This document shows, in pieces, positions 53,557-64,000 of a DNA stretch of 64,000 bases. Origin of the DNA: Thermothielavioides terrestris NRRL 8126. Lineage: Eukaryota; Ascomycota; Sordariomycetes; Sordariales; Chaetomiaceae. The stretch's first letter is position 1, and each line of letters begins with the position of its first letter. Under the pieces are notes generated by a model, which was given only the letters and a program-made list of their open reading frames with translations, made no database searches and was not told the DNA's origin. Location of the stretch: assembly GCF_000226115.1 (NCBI RefSeq), contig NC_016461.1, positions 2,108,001-2,172,000 of the forward strand, given 5' to 3'. The position numbers and the translations under genes were made by a program.

Positions 53557-55408
53557 TCACCAGCCGCCCCTCAGTCTCCTCTCCCGGATGCGCGAGGGTC
53601 CTTCCTCCCACCACCGGCCCCACCATCCGTCGCTCCACCACCTTGCCTCCTTCCACGCATACCCCGTCAACAAAGAGCCCAGAGACATGGTGACCATCAT
53701 GAAGAAGAAATTCAGCGGGGACGGATCTCCCCCATACAACCTCTCAAACATATAATCCCAGCCGCCCTGCGAGAGGCTGAAGAGTCCCGACAGGCAGATG
53801 ATGGCTCCGTAGACGCGGCCGAACGTACGGAAGCCGAAGACCTTGGCGCACAGGTCCTGCACCGCCGCATAGAAGAACGGGCGGAACAGGACGAAGAGCG
53901 CGACGTGCGCGTACGCGGCGACGGGCGAGCGCGGTACGAATCCGAGGCAGCCGATGATCGTGGCGCCGCCCGTGAGGATGACGAGAATGTTCGGGTTGTG
54001 GATGCGGTCGAGAACGTACCCCGTGATGGGGATCGCGAGGATGCCGCCGAGAGGCAGAGCCACGTCGAAAAAGTTGCTGAGTGCTTCCGCGGCGTCGGGT
54101 GAGCCGAGGAGGTAGTCGTATTGAGGCCGAATCGTTGAGATGAAGAAGTTGATGCGGGTCATCTGGACGGCTATTTTATGGACGACCGTGGTCAGCGGGT
54201 TTGGGCGCGAGGGCCAAGAAGGAAGTTGGAGATAGACGGAGAAAATACGTACCGGTGAAGAAGCAAATCAGGACGAACCAAGGGGATTTGAGCTGTTCCG
54301 AGGCCGACAAGGTATGTAGCGAGCCCCATACGCCCGAGGCGTTGTTGACGGAGGTCTCTCGCGTGACGCGGTCGGCGTATGCTTCTGCACCGAGGACGTT
54401 TTCCATTCCCTCGATCAGGTAGGCGCAGTGCTGCCGTTGCTGTGCGTGGAGAAGCGGCGTTTCTTCGTCGTCATAAATTTTGCTGGCAAATTCGTCGAAG
54501 AGGGCGTCGTCGGCCTCACCAACCAGTTCGCCCGCCGTCTTGTACGAACGCGCCGGCATCAGCGTGAGCTGTAGCAGGGCGATCACGGCAGGGACGATCA
54601 GGTAGACAAGAAAGAAGGTCCGTCGTGTGAAAGCACCCTCGGTTGCTCGGTAGGCGAAGTGAAAGATCGGGAACACCGCACTGGAGGCGTCGAAGGCAGC
54701 CGTGAGAAGGGCCAGGATGAGTCCGGAATGGCGAGGAAATGCGTTGGAGAGTTGGAAAGATGACATGAATGTGAACGGGCCGCCGAGAGCCAACAAGAGG
54801 TACCCGAGCATGAGGCCGTCAATTGGCAGCCGGCTCTCAAACGCCATCAAGACGGCGCCGAACGCAAGGAGCAGGCTTCCGAGCAGGCCGCACACACGCG
54901 GCCCGTAGTGGTCGAGAATGGCGCCAACCGGCAGAGCGGCAACGTTGGTGGCCACGACAGCGATGGTGAACATGAAGTTGAGGTGCATCTCGATGCATAT
55001 CTCCTCATCCTTGGGCAAACCGTTGGGGATAGCGCAGCGCTGTCGATAAGCTCCTTCGGACTTGAGCACCGGCTTAAGCGCCCCGTAGCCGAAGATGACG
55101 CCCGCTGCCAGAAGGCAGCAGACGATGCTGGCGATAACTTGAACTGTTGTCCGTCAGTCAGAGACATCCTAGCAAAACGAAGAAGCCTTAGCTAAGGCCG
55201 GGTGGAGGTTCGACTGACGCAGTCGTTTCCATCTCGACACATTGAACGCTGCGATCGTTTGGGGTCGCTCAATCGTCGGTTCAGGATCCCATTCTTCCGG
55301 GAGTGGGTTGAAGGTGAGCTTGTGGACCCGAGTCCAAGATGCCCAACCATAGAACCCCTGGGGATAGGTCATGAATGTTTCGAGGGACGTAACGCGTTGC
55401 AGAGACAT
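53557..55408 (-). CDS. Major facilitator superfamily transporter (Fmp42-like)
   Basis: 564 aa; exons 55408-55219, 55143-54253 and 54170-53557 (1695 nt). Donors are GTCAGT and GTACGT. The last acceptor is ATAG|CC because the nearer CAG would break the frame. About twelve hydrophobic helices are visible in two groups of six, separated by a hydrophilic loop (about 270-340). Helix 1 is VIASIVCCLLAAGVIFGYGA. The helix 2-3 loop reads LPVGAILDHYGPRVCGLLGS, matching the MFS signature G..D..G.R. The C-terminal half contains YDYLLGSP and GYVLDRI. The overall pattern resembles yeast Fmp42/YMR221C and related fungal transporters of unknown substrate. The N-terminal soluble segment is about 65 residues and the C-terminus is Trp/Arg-rich (WWGRWWEEGP). 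Confidence 0.87.
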
Positions 55409-56363
55409 CTTGCTCGCCGGTCGTCTGGAGGATGATCGAGAGTCGGGTGAAGAATGCGAGTCCCGGAAGAGAACGAGAGTTGGAACGGAGATGTTCCCAG
55501 CTGAATCTGCGAACTTCAGGCTGGATCAAAGAGCGACGAGAAAAATCAACAATGTGTGTTGGCAGAAACAGAACGGCGACCAGCGGAAGGGAAGCGCCCA
55601 GGCAATATATAGACGGTAGGGGGGCGAACTTTATGCAAGCCGCTGCAGTTCTTGCATACGCCGCTCTCATCGTGATGTTAAACATAGAGGTGCTGCAGGA
55701 GGACTCCCAGGTAACCAGCGCAGCCAGCACCGAGAGTGTGGCCGAGATGGCGGCGACATCGTGCAGCAGATTGCGCGGCGGCACGCACGAGGGCTCCCAC
55801 ATAGCGCCGCTGACCCCTTCCGGATGCATGCGAAGCAGACGGCCTATGAATGACGTGCCCTCTCTCTCAGCGCGCAACCCCACAATGATGAGATCGCAGG
55901 AGGCCAGCTGATGCGCTTACGAAGTCGCTTGCAGGCGCTCCTTATGAACCATAGCCTCTCGCGGTGTTGACGCCCCTGCGCGCGCAGGGAAGTTCGAACT
56001 GTGACCCAGTTTGAATGTGGCCATGTTGTGCAGGTGCAGCGTGCAGCTGGGCAGTGACGATGAAATCTTGTTGATTTGAGGCGTATTTGGCTATGTCCGG
56101 TCGTCTGGGAAACGCCACATTCCATAGAAGATGCGGCCCCGCCGAGTGTCCGAAACGTAGTGTATGTCGAATTGGCGATGGCCCCTTCTCCAAGTCACAG
56201 CCGGGGCCTCCAGAACTCGGAAATCGCATTCGCTAACCCACAATTATTGACTGACCCTCTCCTGTTCAAGACCGACGCTTCCTCGTGATCAGCCATTCAC
56301 CGATGGGCCCGAGCAACGCCCGCGGTTCGGACCCATACCCTCATCCAAGGGACGCACAGGCTC
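55409..56363. other. Intergenic region between the MFS and HOS2 genes
   Basis: 950 bp holding the MFS gene promoter and the HOS2 3' UTR (both minus strand). Overlapping open frames at 55281-55883 and 55432-55911 are antisense to each other and carry no domain signal. Confidence 0.5.
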
Positions 56364-57854
56364 TTAGAACTCCATGGCCTGCCCAACTCCCTCCTCCCTG
56401 ATCTTCCTTAACCCGTCATCCTTTTCTTCACTCTCCTCCTTCAGCCGCGCTTCGACTTCATCCCGGATGCCCTCCAAATCTGGCGGAATGATCTGGCTCT
56501 GCACGCTCGGCGCATGTTCCACGAACCGCAGCTGCTCGTGGACGTGGGCGACAATCTCCCGCAGCCGCTTTTCCGAGTTGCGGTTGTGTCGCGGCTCGTG
56601 CATGCTCTGCTCCAGCGACGGGAACAGCGTGTCGTGGATGAAGTGCGCGCGCCACGGCGTGTGCTCAGGTATCGTCTCGGGGATCCGCGTGTCCGCGCCA
56701 ATGGCGATGGACGTCTCGTAGGCCCATGCGCGCGCCACGTTGCGCGGCGTATAGCCGCCGCCGCCGAACAGGATCATGGGCAAGCCCAGGCTCTTGCAAT
56801 ACCGGACGCAGGCGCCGTGGCCTTGCACCCGCAGGTTGAACCGACCTAGGCGGTCGCCTGCGAGCGAGTCCGCACCGCACTGCAGGGCGATGGCGCTGGG
56901 CCGGTAGCGCTCGTTGATGGGACCGATGATGTTCTTGAAGAGCGCTTCGTACTGTTCATCGGTGATCCCGTCATTGAGGGGGACGTTTATGGCATGGTGC
57001 GCGCCCGGGTTGTGCTCGTTTTTCGGCCCGTTGTCCTCGAGCGCGCCCGTGCCGGGGAAAAACTGGTCGGGCTGGTACTTGTGGAAGGAGACGGTCATGA
57101 CGCGGTCGGTCGAGAAGAAGGCCTCCTCCACGCCATCGCCGTGGTGAACGTCAATGTCGATGTACAGCACGCGCGGATAGATGCGCAGCAGCTGCAGGAT
57201 GGCGAGCACAATGTCGTTGATGTAGCAAAACCCCGACGCTTCCGATCTCTTGGCGTGGTGCAGCCCGCCGCCCCAAGCGATGGCGATGTCGGACTGGTTG
57301 CTGCAAATCTTGCGAGCCGCGTCCAAGGAGCTACCGGCCGACATAGAGCAGTAGTTGTAAAGCCCGTGGAACAGCGGACAGTCGCTGCCGCCTAGGTTGA
57401 ACTTGACTTCCTTGTCCGGGTTGTCAATATCTCGAGGCTGGTCCTCGGGCGCTGCCGTTATCAGGTAATCGAGGTAGTCGTTTGAATGGAAAGAGTTGAG
57501 CTCCTCGTATGTCGCCTCCCGCGTCAAATAGTTGTCCATGGCAAACGGCATGCCGTATGCTGTGACCAAGCTCTTGGTCAGCGTCAGGCGCCACGGCTTC
57601 ATGGGGTGCGTCTGGCCGAAGTGATGCTTCTCCATCTCGGGGGTGGCGTGGTACGAGACCGTGTAACCCTTCGGCCTGACAATGCCGTACTCCTGCGCTG
57701 CAAGCTTCATCTTGTTGAAAAAGATGGCATTCTCGCGGTCGTCGGCTTTGCCAAGCGGGATTGTGTACTCCTCCACAATGGGGTCGTCGACCTCGATGTC
57801 GTGCGGTAAGTAATTTGGCTTAGGTGGCCTGTACCTGTAGGCCGAAACATCCAT
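56364..57854 (-). CDS. HOS2: Class I histone deacetylase, Hos2/HosA type
   Basis: Zinc-dependent lysine deacetylase, expected as the catalytic subunit of a Set3C-like complex acting on H3/H4 tails in transcribed genes. 496 aa, intronless. The class I signature KPWRLTLTKSLV, in the Hos2-like context THPMKPWRLTL, is near 85-96. The catalytic His pair is His199/His200 in AWGGGLHHAKRSEA. The zinc site includes Asp235 and His237 in YIDIDVHHGDGVEEAF. Downstream are LQCGADSLAGDRLG and the transition-state Tyr in LFGGGGYTPRNVARAW. The C-terminus is charged and helical (KEESEEKDDGLRKIREE). Rpd3 is the alternative class I candidate, but the overall sequence fits Hos2 better. Its 5' end faces the ING gene. 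Confidence 0.93.
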   Translation of the reverse strand: MDVSAYRYRPPKPNYLPHDIEVDDPIVEEYTIPLGKADDRENAIFFNKMKLAAQEYGIVRPKGYTVSYHATPEMEKHHFGQTHPMKPWRLTLTKSLVTAYGMPFAMDNYLTREATYEELNSFHSNDYLDYLITAAPEDQPRDIDNPDKEVKFNLGGSDCPLFHGLYNYCSMSAGSSLDAARKICSNQSDIAIAWGGGLHHAKRSEASGFCYINDIVLAILQLLRIYPRVLYIDIDVHHGDGVEEAFFSTDRVMTVSFHKYQPDQFFPGTGALEDNGPKNEHNPGAHHAINVPLNDGITDEQYEALFKNIIGPINERYRPSAIALQCGADSLAGDRLGRFNLRVQGHGACVRYCKSLGLPMILFGGGGYTPRNVARAWAYETSIAIGADTRIPETIPEHTPWRAHFIHDTLFPSLEQSMHEPRHNRNSEKRLREIVAHVHEQLRFVEHAPSVQSQIIPPDLEGIRDEVEARLKEESEEKDDGLRKIREEGVGQAMEF

Positions 57855-58836
57855 GGCGCCGGGCCTGGAATGGGTAGCGAGGTCTTGCTTGGTTGTAGGA
57901 AGCGCCTTGAGTCTCGGAGAGCCAGGGACAGGTACTGGGAGAGGGAGATGTCTGTCTCGATGCCGCAGGGCGTCACAGAAACTGGTGAACTACGCGTACA
58001 GAATCTAGATCTATAATCAGTTCTGAGACACGACGAAATTTCAATATAAGATGACTTTAAAGTTGTTGTACACTTCGTGGGGTAAATCGATCTTAAATTG
58101 AGAAGCCTTTCACGCTGTTGTTGTGAGAGCGAGAGTCAAACTCTGGAGTTCAGAATGAATGAAACGACCGTGATTTGGGATCGTGGCAATCGGACCCTCT
58201 TCCGCGGATTACGCTAGTCCTAAAACGTATTAGCCTTCGGGCAGTCGCCGAACGCAAGGCAAGATCCACCAGGGTTTGCCGAGTTTTGATTGGAGGGGAC
58301 CTGGACGGCCCAAAAGCAGTTCAAACCTGGAACTGGCAAGAGCCGCGCCATTCTTGGCTTGTCAAGCACCTGGGCTCGCCTTCCAATTTACCTTCCCTTC
58401 CCAACTCTAGCTCGACCTCATCCATTTCTCATCCACTCTCGTGGGCGGCAGGGGTGGCTTGCTAACTGGGAGCGAACAATATTAGCCGTTCGTGAGGTGA
58501 GCGCTGTGGGTTTCTCTCCTGAACCATATTTCCGCCCGCCGCTCTTGAAGTGCAAAGCGCTGGGGCCTGCGCCATTCATTACAGGGCCTTGCCGTTCCAC
58601 CCGCGCTTCACTTTGCACCGTTCTGCGGCACAATACAGCACTGGGTGGTGGCGTTCTGGCGTTCTCTGTTGCCAGAGGCTTCTTTATCATCCTCTCCCTC
58701 TCCAAGCAGCTCCCAGGTTGTCTCAGCGTTGATGTGACTCTGGGAAGGAGTGGTGCGGCCTCTGTCACAAGCGTCGAGTTTTTCCTCTGCTTGGTGCCGC
58801 GCGGCAGCACGTGCGGCGTACGGCGGGTTAACAGCC
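57855..58836. promoter_or_regulatory. Shared upstream region of HOS2 and the ING gene
   Basis: 980 bp between divergent start codons; promoter DNA for both. AT-rich around 57990-58110, CT-rich closer to the ING start. No coding frame supported. Confidence 0.6.
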
Positions 58837-60348
58837 ATGCCTAGAGACGATTTATCCATCGACTTCGTCAGGAAGATGCCGCCCGTCGAGTCGCTCGACC
58901 CGGCATTGATCCTCGATGAGTGGATCAACCGGACGCAGAACCTGCCCGAGGAGCTGCGCTTCCTGCAGGACGAGATAGCAGACAAGGATCGCCAGTATGA
59001 CAAGCTCGTGAGGGAGATCGAGGACCGCGATGGGCGGATACAGAAGTGGATCAAGGCGCATGGCAGCCACCACCCGAACCCCAAGGAGGAGGAATACCGG
59101 GCCACCATCAGGAAGAACTTCGCACTGGCAGAGCAGCTGGCCAACGAGAAGCTCTCGCTCACCCAGAAGTTGCAGCAGACTATGGATAAACACATCCGCC
59201 AGCTCGACATGCAAATCAAGTTGCTCTACGACCGCAGCGAACCCGGATTCACCGATCCGGACGAGCTGCCGTCTCTCGTACGCCCGAGTGCTGCCAATGT
59301 CACGAATGAGGCGCCCGCCCACCGAGGTGCAAATGGCGCGAATGCCACCGCCTCCCCGCTGGGTCCCATGGCAAACGGCAGTCAGATTCGGATAACGAAC
59401 GCTCAGGTACGGAGCGCCCAGGCACAACAGCTCGGCTCGGCATCAGCGCCGGCCACCCCAGCGGCGAGCATGATCATGAGCCGCCAGGCGCGCGAGAGCT
59501 CCGCAGGTCCCGGCAGCGGAGCCCCTAAGCGCGGACCCCGTTCGAACAGCGGCCTGGGCAACCTCCCTACGACATCCAGCGGGCTGGCGCGGCATTCCTC
59601 CCTCGGACCAGGCACACCCAAGAGCCACCAGACGGCCACCGGCGTTCAGCGCGCCGGTAGCGCAGGGCCGCGGGCGACATCCAAGGGAGCCGGGGCCGGC
59701 GCCGGCCGCAAAGCAGGGACACCATCCAGCACAGCAGGGCGCAAGAAGGGAACACCTGCGGCAGGCGGCGGAACTAACAAGTCCGGCCTGTCGCGCGTGA
59801 AGCGGGCCGCCAAGAATTCGCCTTCCTCCACCGCGGAAAGCGAGCTCTCCGACGCCGAGTCCGGCAGCGACGACGAGAGCGACACGCGCACCGGCGGCCG
59901 CGGCACCCCCGCCGCGACGCTCTCCCGCTCCGGCTCGAACCAAGCCGTCGCGGCCCCCGCGCGGGAAGGCAGCCGCCACCGCTCGCCAGCAGCCAGCGGC
60001 GCGGCCAACACCACCGCGGCTCCCACCAGCGCCGCCGGCGCCATCAGCACCGGTGCAGGCCACACCTCCTCCGGGGGCGGCGGCGGCGGCGGGGCACAGC
60101 CGAGCCCGCACCCGCGGACGACAATCAAGGACGAGGACGACGCCATGGACGTGGACGACGACGAGGCCGGCGACGATAGGAAATATTGCTCGTGCCAGAA
60201 CGTCAGCTTCGGCAACATGGTGGCGTGCGACAACGACGACTGTCCCTACGAGTGGTTCCACTGGGGCTGTGTCGGGCTCAAGAGCGAGCCCAACGGCACG
60301 TGGTACTGCCCGGACTGTAGCGAGAAGTTGAGGAAGAAGGGCGGGTAG
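58837..60348 (+). CDS. ING-family PHD-finger protein, Yng2-like
   Basis: 503 aa, intronless. The N-terminal ING domain (about 15-140) reads [40 protein letters not shown], then [20 protein letters not shown]. This leucine-rich helical pair recruits ING proteins to HAT or HDAC complexes. A 300-residue Ala/Gly/Ser/Thr-rich linker follows. The C-terminal PHD finger starts at Cys451 ([18 protein letters not shown]). Its Cys4-His-Cys3 ligands include the FHWGCVGL His/Cys pair and WYCPDC. It ends [14 protein letters not shown] fingers bind H3K4me3. Yng2 (NuA4 acetyltransferase) is favoured over Pho23 (Rpd3L) by the N-terminus, but this is not certain. The ATG at 58837 is the first with a conserved downstream sequence. 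Confidence 0.9.
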   Translation: MPRDDLSIDFVRKMPPVESLDPALILDEWINRTQNLPEELRFLQDEIADKDRQYDKLVREIEDRDGRIQKWIKAHGSHHPNPKEEEYRATIRKNFALAEQLANEKLSLTQKLQQTMDKHIRQLDMQIKLLYDRSEPGFTDPDELPSLVRPSAANVTNEAPAHRGANGANATASPLGPMANGSQIRITNAQVRSAQAQQLGSASAPATPAASMIMSRQARESSAGPGSGAPKRGPRSNSGLGNLPTTSSGLARHSSLGPGTPKSHQTATGVQRAGSAGPRATSKGAGAGAGRKAGTPSSTAGRKKGTPAAGGGTNKSGLSRVKRAAKNSPSSTAESELSDAESGSDDESDTRTGGRGTPAATLSRSGSNQAVAAPAREGSRHRSPAASGAANTTAAPTSAAGAISTGAGHTSSGGGGGGGAQPSPHPRTTIKDEDDAMDVDDDEAGDDRKYCSCQNVSFGNMVACDNDDCPYEWFHWGCVGLKSEPNGTWYCPDCSEKLRKKGG

Positions 60349-61011
60349 AAGGCTCCGGGCAGGAGGGTTGGCCTTAAGGCCTAGCCAGCCCAGGTGTGCG
60401 CTAGTGTGCGAGATTGGGATTTTGATGTGTCTGTCTTCCCTGCTGGATGGTTGTTAGCGGATACATACATGGGTGTTGTGGTTGTCGGGGTATATATGTT
60501 CGCCGAAGGGCCAGCTGCTGACCGGGTAGGCAAGTCTGATGCTGATGTTTCTACTACATATCATGGCTGCTGTGGCGATATTTAACGCTACGCCCCCAAA
60601 CGAATGATATTGATGCGCTTCAGGTTTGAACGAGATTGCATGAGTGTGCTTAGATAGCCCTACCGCCTACCGCCAGGCCCGGCGTGGACGACGCTGTCCT
60701 CGCCGTCGGCGAGACTACTGCAGGCCAGAAATCGATGGAAGCGTAAGAAGAAGCAACTCAATACAAAGCAGCGAGTGATTCCAACTCAGTTAACTGTCAG
60801 ATTGCCTCGAATACAGCGGCACATCTACGACAGGCGGCCCCTCCTGATCTTTTCTTTCATGGAAGAGCAACCATATGCAACAAAGATTTCGCTATATTAT
60901 AATCGATGGAGGCAGCAGTGCAATCAACAGAGGCAAACAAGATCTACATGGACACGACGAAAAATAGCCCGCTCCGCCCTCGCTCCGCCAAATCGGCGCA
61001 GTCGCCCTTCT
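60349..61011. other. Convergent spacer ING/UGP1
   Basis: 660 bp between two convergent stop codons, probably two 3' UTRs. No coding signal. Confidence 0.5.
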
Positions 61012-63257
61012 CTAATGCTCAAGCAAGCGCAAGCTGCCCTGGACCACCACGTTCTCGAGGATGGATCCCGGCGGGATGTCGATGGTCTGGCCCTCGGTGG
61101 CGACGATGATGACGGTGCCCTTGAGAGTGACGCCGCGGCCGAGGTTGACGGCGCCCGTGATGGTCAGGTGGTCGAGCTCGATGATCTTGGGGATGCTGGG
61201 GATGCGCTTCTGGAAGTCCGAGACCTTCTTGAAGTCGCTGCCGAGCTTGATCAGGGGCGCATCGCCGAAGCGGTTGGCGCTCATCTGCAGCTGGCCGTGC
61301 TTAACAGTGTACAGATCCGACTTGACGAGCATCAGGTCCGAGCACGTCTTGACGGGTAGGAAGCGGCGGCGCGGGACATTGACGCCGTGCGCGTTTCTGA
61401 AGTGCTTGATGGCGGCGCCGACGGCCGTCTCGAGCTGCAGGATGCTGATGTCCGACTCGCCCTTCTTGTCGCCGGGGATGGTCTTGCCGTTGGGGATGAT
61501 CTCCATCTCGAGCTCGTCGTTCTCCACGACGCGCTTGATGGCCTTCAGGTTCATCCAGATGTTGTTCGTGTTGAAGTACTTGAACTTCTTGATCGACTTG
61601 AACTCGTTGACGTGCTCCTTGGGCACCTGCGCAATCTCGAGCAGGCGCACGCTGCCCTCGTAGTCGATGATGGTGCCGCCCTTGACGTCGGCCTTTGTCT
61701 TGTTGGTCAGCTCCATGATGTACTCGGCCTCGCTCTCCACCATGTGCTGCAGGATGCGCAGGTCCACGACGGCACCGAGATTATCGGCATTGGAGAGGAA
61801 GATGATCTCGATGCCCCGAGCGAGGAGCTTGTCGAGGATGCCCGAGTTGTACAGGGACTCGAACACGTCACCGTGTCCTGGCGGGTACCAGTCGTGGAGG
61901 GGCGAGTCGAACGACTTGGGCACGGGGAGAAGCGAGTCCTTGTAGATCCTGGGATACCGGGACTGGTTGAAGGTGAGGATGTCCACGTTATGACCCTCGT
62001 ACTTCTTGATGATGGCCGCGGTATCCTCGTCGGTGTTGAACGAGTTCATGAGCACGATGGGCACGTTGGATCCGTATGTGCGGTTGAGATACTCGACCTG
62101 GCGGACCGACATGTCGAGGAACGACATGCCATCGCGGACCTCGATGACCGACTTGGGGCCGACGCAACCCATCGACGTGCCCAGACCGCCGTTCAGCTTC
62201 AGCACGGCCAGCTTGTTGAGGAAGCTGGCCGACTCGGAGTTCGGCAGATCCTCGTAGTCGACGACTTGGCCCTCAGCAGGGGGCGCAATGCGGTCCCACG
62301 AACTGCACATGCCTCTGTCAGCCACGCGATGAGCACTGGGCTGTGCACGCAGCACCTACACTTCGTTTCCCTTCGCCTTGTCGTTCAGATACCGGCGGAA
62401 GAGCGAGAAGAAGTTGTCCATCTCCGTCTCGAACAGCTGTCCCAGTCGTTAGAAACCCACCTATCACCCGTCCAGTTTCGAGGGGACCCAACTTGCCTTC
62501 TTCTGCTCGGGGTCCTTCACTGTCTCGGCGAGGTTCGTGAGCGCATTGCGCATCTGGGCGGCCGCGATGTTGGTGGACGTGTTCTCGAACGCCTGGGAGA
62601 ATTGGCGGTTAGCCTGACGTCATCACCTCCGAAGTTGCAGTGGAAAGGGAAGCAAAGGAAGGAGAAAAGAAAGGTGCGAAAACAACATCGACCCCGATCA
62701 CAGACCCCTCAGGGCCGTCCTTCCCGTCGTTTGCCATCTTTGATTTCGAAACCGTCGAAAGAGCGGTTCGCTCAAAGTAGCATAACAAGGCCGCCGCGGC
62801 GTAGAACGTCCAAGGGCAGACCGAACGAGTGGCAGCTTTCGAGCGTTTTGCGAGCTCGGGTAATTCCCGTATCGGCCCGTTGGCCGATCACCACAACGCC
62901 TTCAGGATGCAACACCCTCGAGGGATGTCTTCGGACGCCCTCCTCCCCCAACCGAGAACGGTGCCTCCGTGATGGACAGGCAATGTTCAACCGCATCGCC
63001 CGTGCCGCACCCGGGCTAGCCACCACCTCTCTTTTTGCAAATCCCTTCGTTGCTCAAATGGGTCGGTGCCAATGGAATGTGCAAATGGGCATCCGCCAAG
63101 AGACCGGCCAGGCGCGAGACTCGAATGTGCAAGCACTCACCATGTGGGATCTTGTCTTGCCATGGTGCCTCTTGGCGAACTCGGCCTCGTCGCCATTGTT
63201 GTTGTTGTTGGGCTTCAGGTGCGACGGGAGCGCACTCTTGAACGCTTGTGCCGCCAT
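61012..63257 (-). CDS. UGP1: UTP-glucose-1-phosphate uridylyltransferase
   Basis: Makes UDP-glucose from UTP and glucose-1-phosphate for beta-glucan, glycogen, trehalose and glycosylation. Four exons on the minus strand, 63257-63141, 62592-62497, 62436-62360 and 62302-61012, give 1581 nt (526 aa), as expected. The nucleotide-binding loop [10 protein letters not shown] is at about 133-142, followed by CVGPKS. Other family segments are [40 protein letters not shown] and the beta-helix [19 protein letters not shown]. The first intron is long (548 nt, GTGAGT). The second has a GC donor (AAG|GCAAGT..ACAG). The third, GTAGGT..GCAG, splits Val in NEVSWDR. An Asn5 run in exon 1 comes from GTT triplets. 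The promoter lies beyond 63257. Confidence 0.96.
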
Positions 63258-64000
63258 TTCTGCTATGGGTTCTGAAGGCTTCGCTGTCGAGGCGGCGGGG
63301 CAAATGAACGGAGAAGAAGGGTAGGCGTAGGTTGGAACGAGAACTCGAGGCTCGTTTGTGCCGCGCTGAGGGGAATTCCTGATGGCGAGGGTGAAGCGGG
63401 AGGGAGCTTTGGGCAGGACGAATTAGCCGATTGACGTAATGACGGCTGCTGCGAAACCTTGGATCACCGTCCTGCCTGCGATGGAACTGCGCATGCAGCG
63501 GTGACTTGGCGGAGCTCCAGGTGCGGGGCTCTTGTTTTGGAGGGGAAGCTCAAGAGAGCTCGGCGGTACTCACAATGTGCGCTGCCTCAAGGTGGTGCAA
63601 GAGTGTGCTGTGGTGCTCGTCTGCCAGGAATGTCCAGAGGACACAGCTGCAGCTTGGGAGCAAAAGATTGAACAGCAAGGAGGAAGGCACGACGGTGATG
63701 AGAGCGAGAGAGGCGGTCTGAGGCTCATGGAACCTTGGGACTGGGGATGCTTTTATTCCACATCGATCGCCAGAGCTTCCATGGACGGACCTGTTAGGGA
63801 ATGAGGTACATAATTGGAAGTTCCCTTACGCGGATGGAGCACTGTAACTCAGGTAACTACCCGTGTAGCCGTTCCTCTCTGTGATACCAGGATTCGAGCT
63901 CGAAACAGCGCTAGCCACCTTGTGCGGCACGAATCAATGCGAAGCACAAATACGTCTCGACTATGATAGCACTTTGCTTGGTTGTTGCCTTCCAGCCCCA
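63258..64000. other. Upstream region of UGP1, window edge
   Basis: 740 bp with no supported gene. Contains the UGP1 promoter and 5' UTR. A tRNA-like fragment near 63880-63935 is too incomplete to call. Confidence 0.5.

Noticed and set aside
61387..63324. 645-codon plus-strand open frame opposite UGP1
   Set aside because: Antisense shadow across exons and introns of UGP1; the minus strand encodes the complete recognised enzyme.
63871..63935. Minus-strand tRNA-like fragment with a TCGAATCC T-loop
   Set aside because: A T-loop-like motif is present, but the T stem has mismatches, no matching 5' acceptor strand or D arm can be drawn within the window, and no anticodon is identifiable.

Overview
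The window is a gene-dense piece of a filamentous ascomycete nuclear genome. Genes have short GT-AG introns with CTRAC-type branch points. Coding regions are GC-rich, with low-complexity Ala/Pro/Gln/Gly inserts. The set includes a group III HAMP-repeat histidine kinase (NIK-1/OS-1 type), a fungal TRP/FLC channel and a fungal C2H2 regulator. Protein features resemble Sordariomycetes, most likely Sordariales; that placement is inference from recollection of families, not from a search. There is no operon structure, CRISPR, plasmid or viral content. I resolved about 18 protein-coding genes, most with exon boundaries whose phases sum to complete codons, plus one intron-containing tRNA-Arg(ACG).

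Layout: 0.5-3 kb holds three small housekeeping genes: prefoldin 2 (-), the mitochondrial twin CX9C protein Cmc2 (+) and a TMEM14-family membrane protein (-). A 387-bp inverted-repeat element (MITE-like) with degenerate telomere-like repeats lies between the first two. 3.4 kb: tRNA-Arg. 5.4-8.9 kb: large intronless C2H2 zinc-finger protein. 11.6-14.2 kb: TRP/FLC-like channel. 14.9-16.9 kb: protein phosphatase methylesterase Ppe1 (+), convergent with tRNA-dihydrouridine synthase Dus2 (-, 17.3-18.9 kb). 19.4-20.7 kb: an unrecognised protein (-) whose 5' frame holds an in-frame TAG. 20.7-24.8 kb: gene-poor, with a deleted Tc1/mariner element that keeps both TIRs, TA flanks and a transposase C-terminus. 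24.8-29.0 kb: the NIK-1 osmosensing kinase. 31.4-33.5 kb: SAM + HMG-box protein (-). 33.5-37 kb: gene-poor. 37.0-38.2 kb: small coiled-coil protein of unknown function. 38.8-41.9 kb: condensin kleisin Brn1/CAP-H (-), divergent from a Na+/Ca2+-exchanger family protein (+, 42.6-45.6 kb). 46.9-47.9 kb: phosphomannomutase Sec53 (+). 48.4-52.3 kb: WW domain plus PhoD-like phosphatase (-). 53.6-55.4 kb: MFS transporter (-). 56.4-57.9 kb: class I histone deacetylase Hos2 (-), divergent from an ING/PHD protein of Yng2 type (+, 58.8-60.3 kb). 61.0-63.3 kb: UDP-glucose pyrophosphorylase (-).

The genes are mostly unrelated single-copy cellular functions. Notable pairs are Sec53 and Ugp1 (sugar nucleotide supply for glycosylation and the cell wall) and Hos2 with an ING protein (opposing acetylation machinery on one divergent promoter). 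I did not find a clearly novel system. The best leads are the two non-autonomous transposons, the TAG-interrupted gene, the WW-PhoD fusion, the expanded Ppe1 and a small orphan coiled-coil gene.
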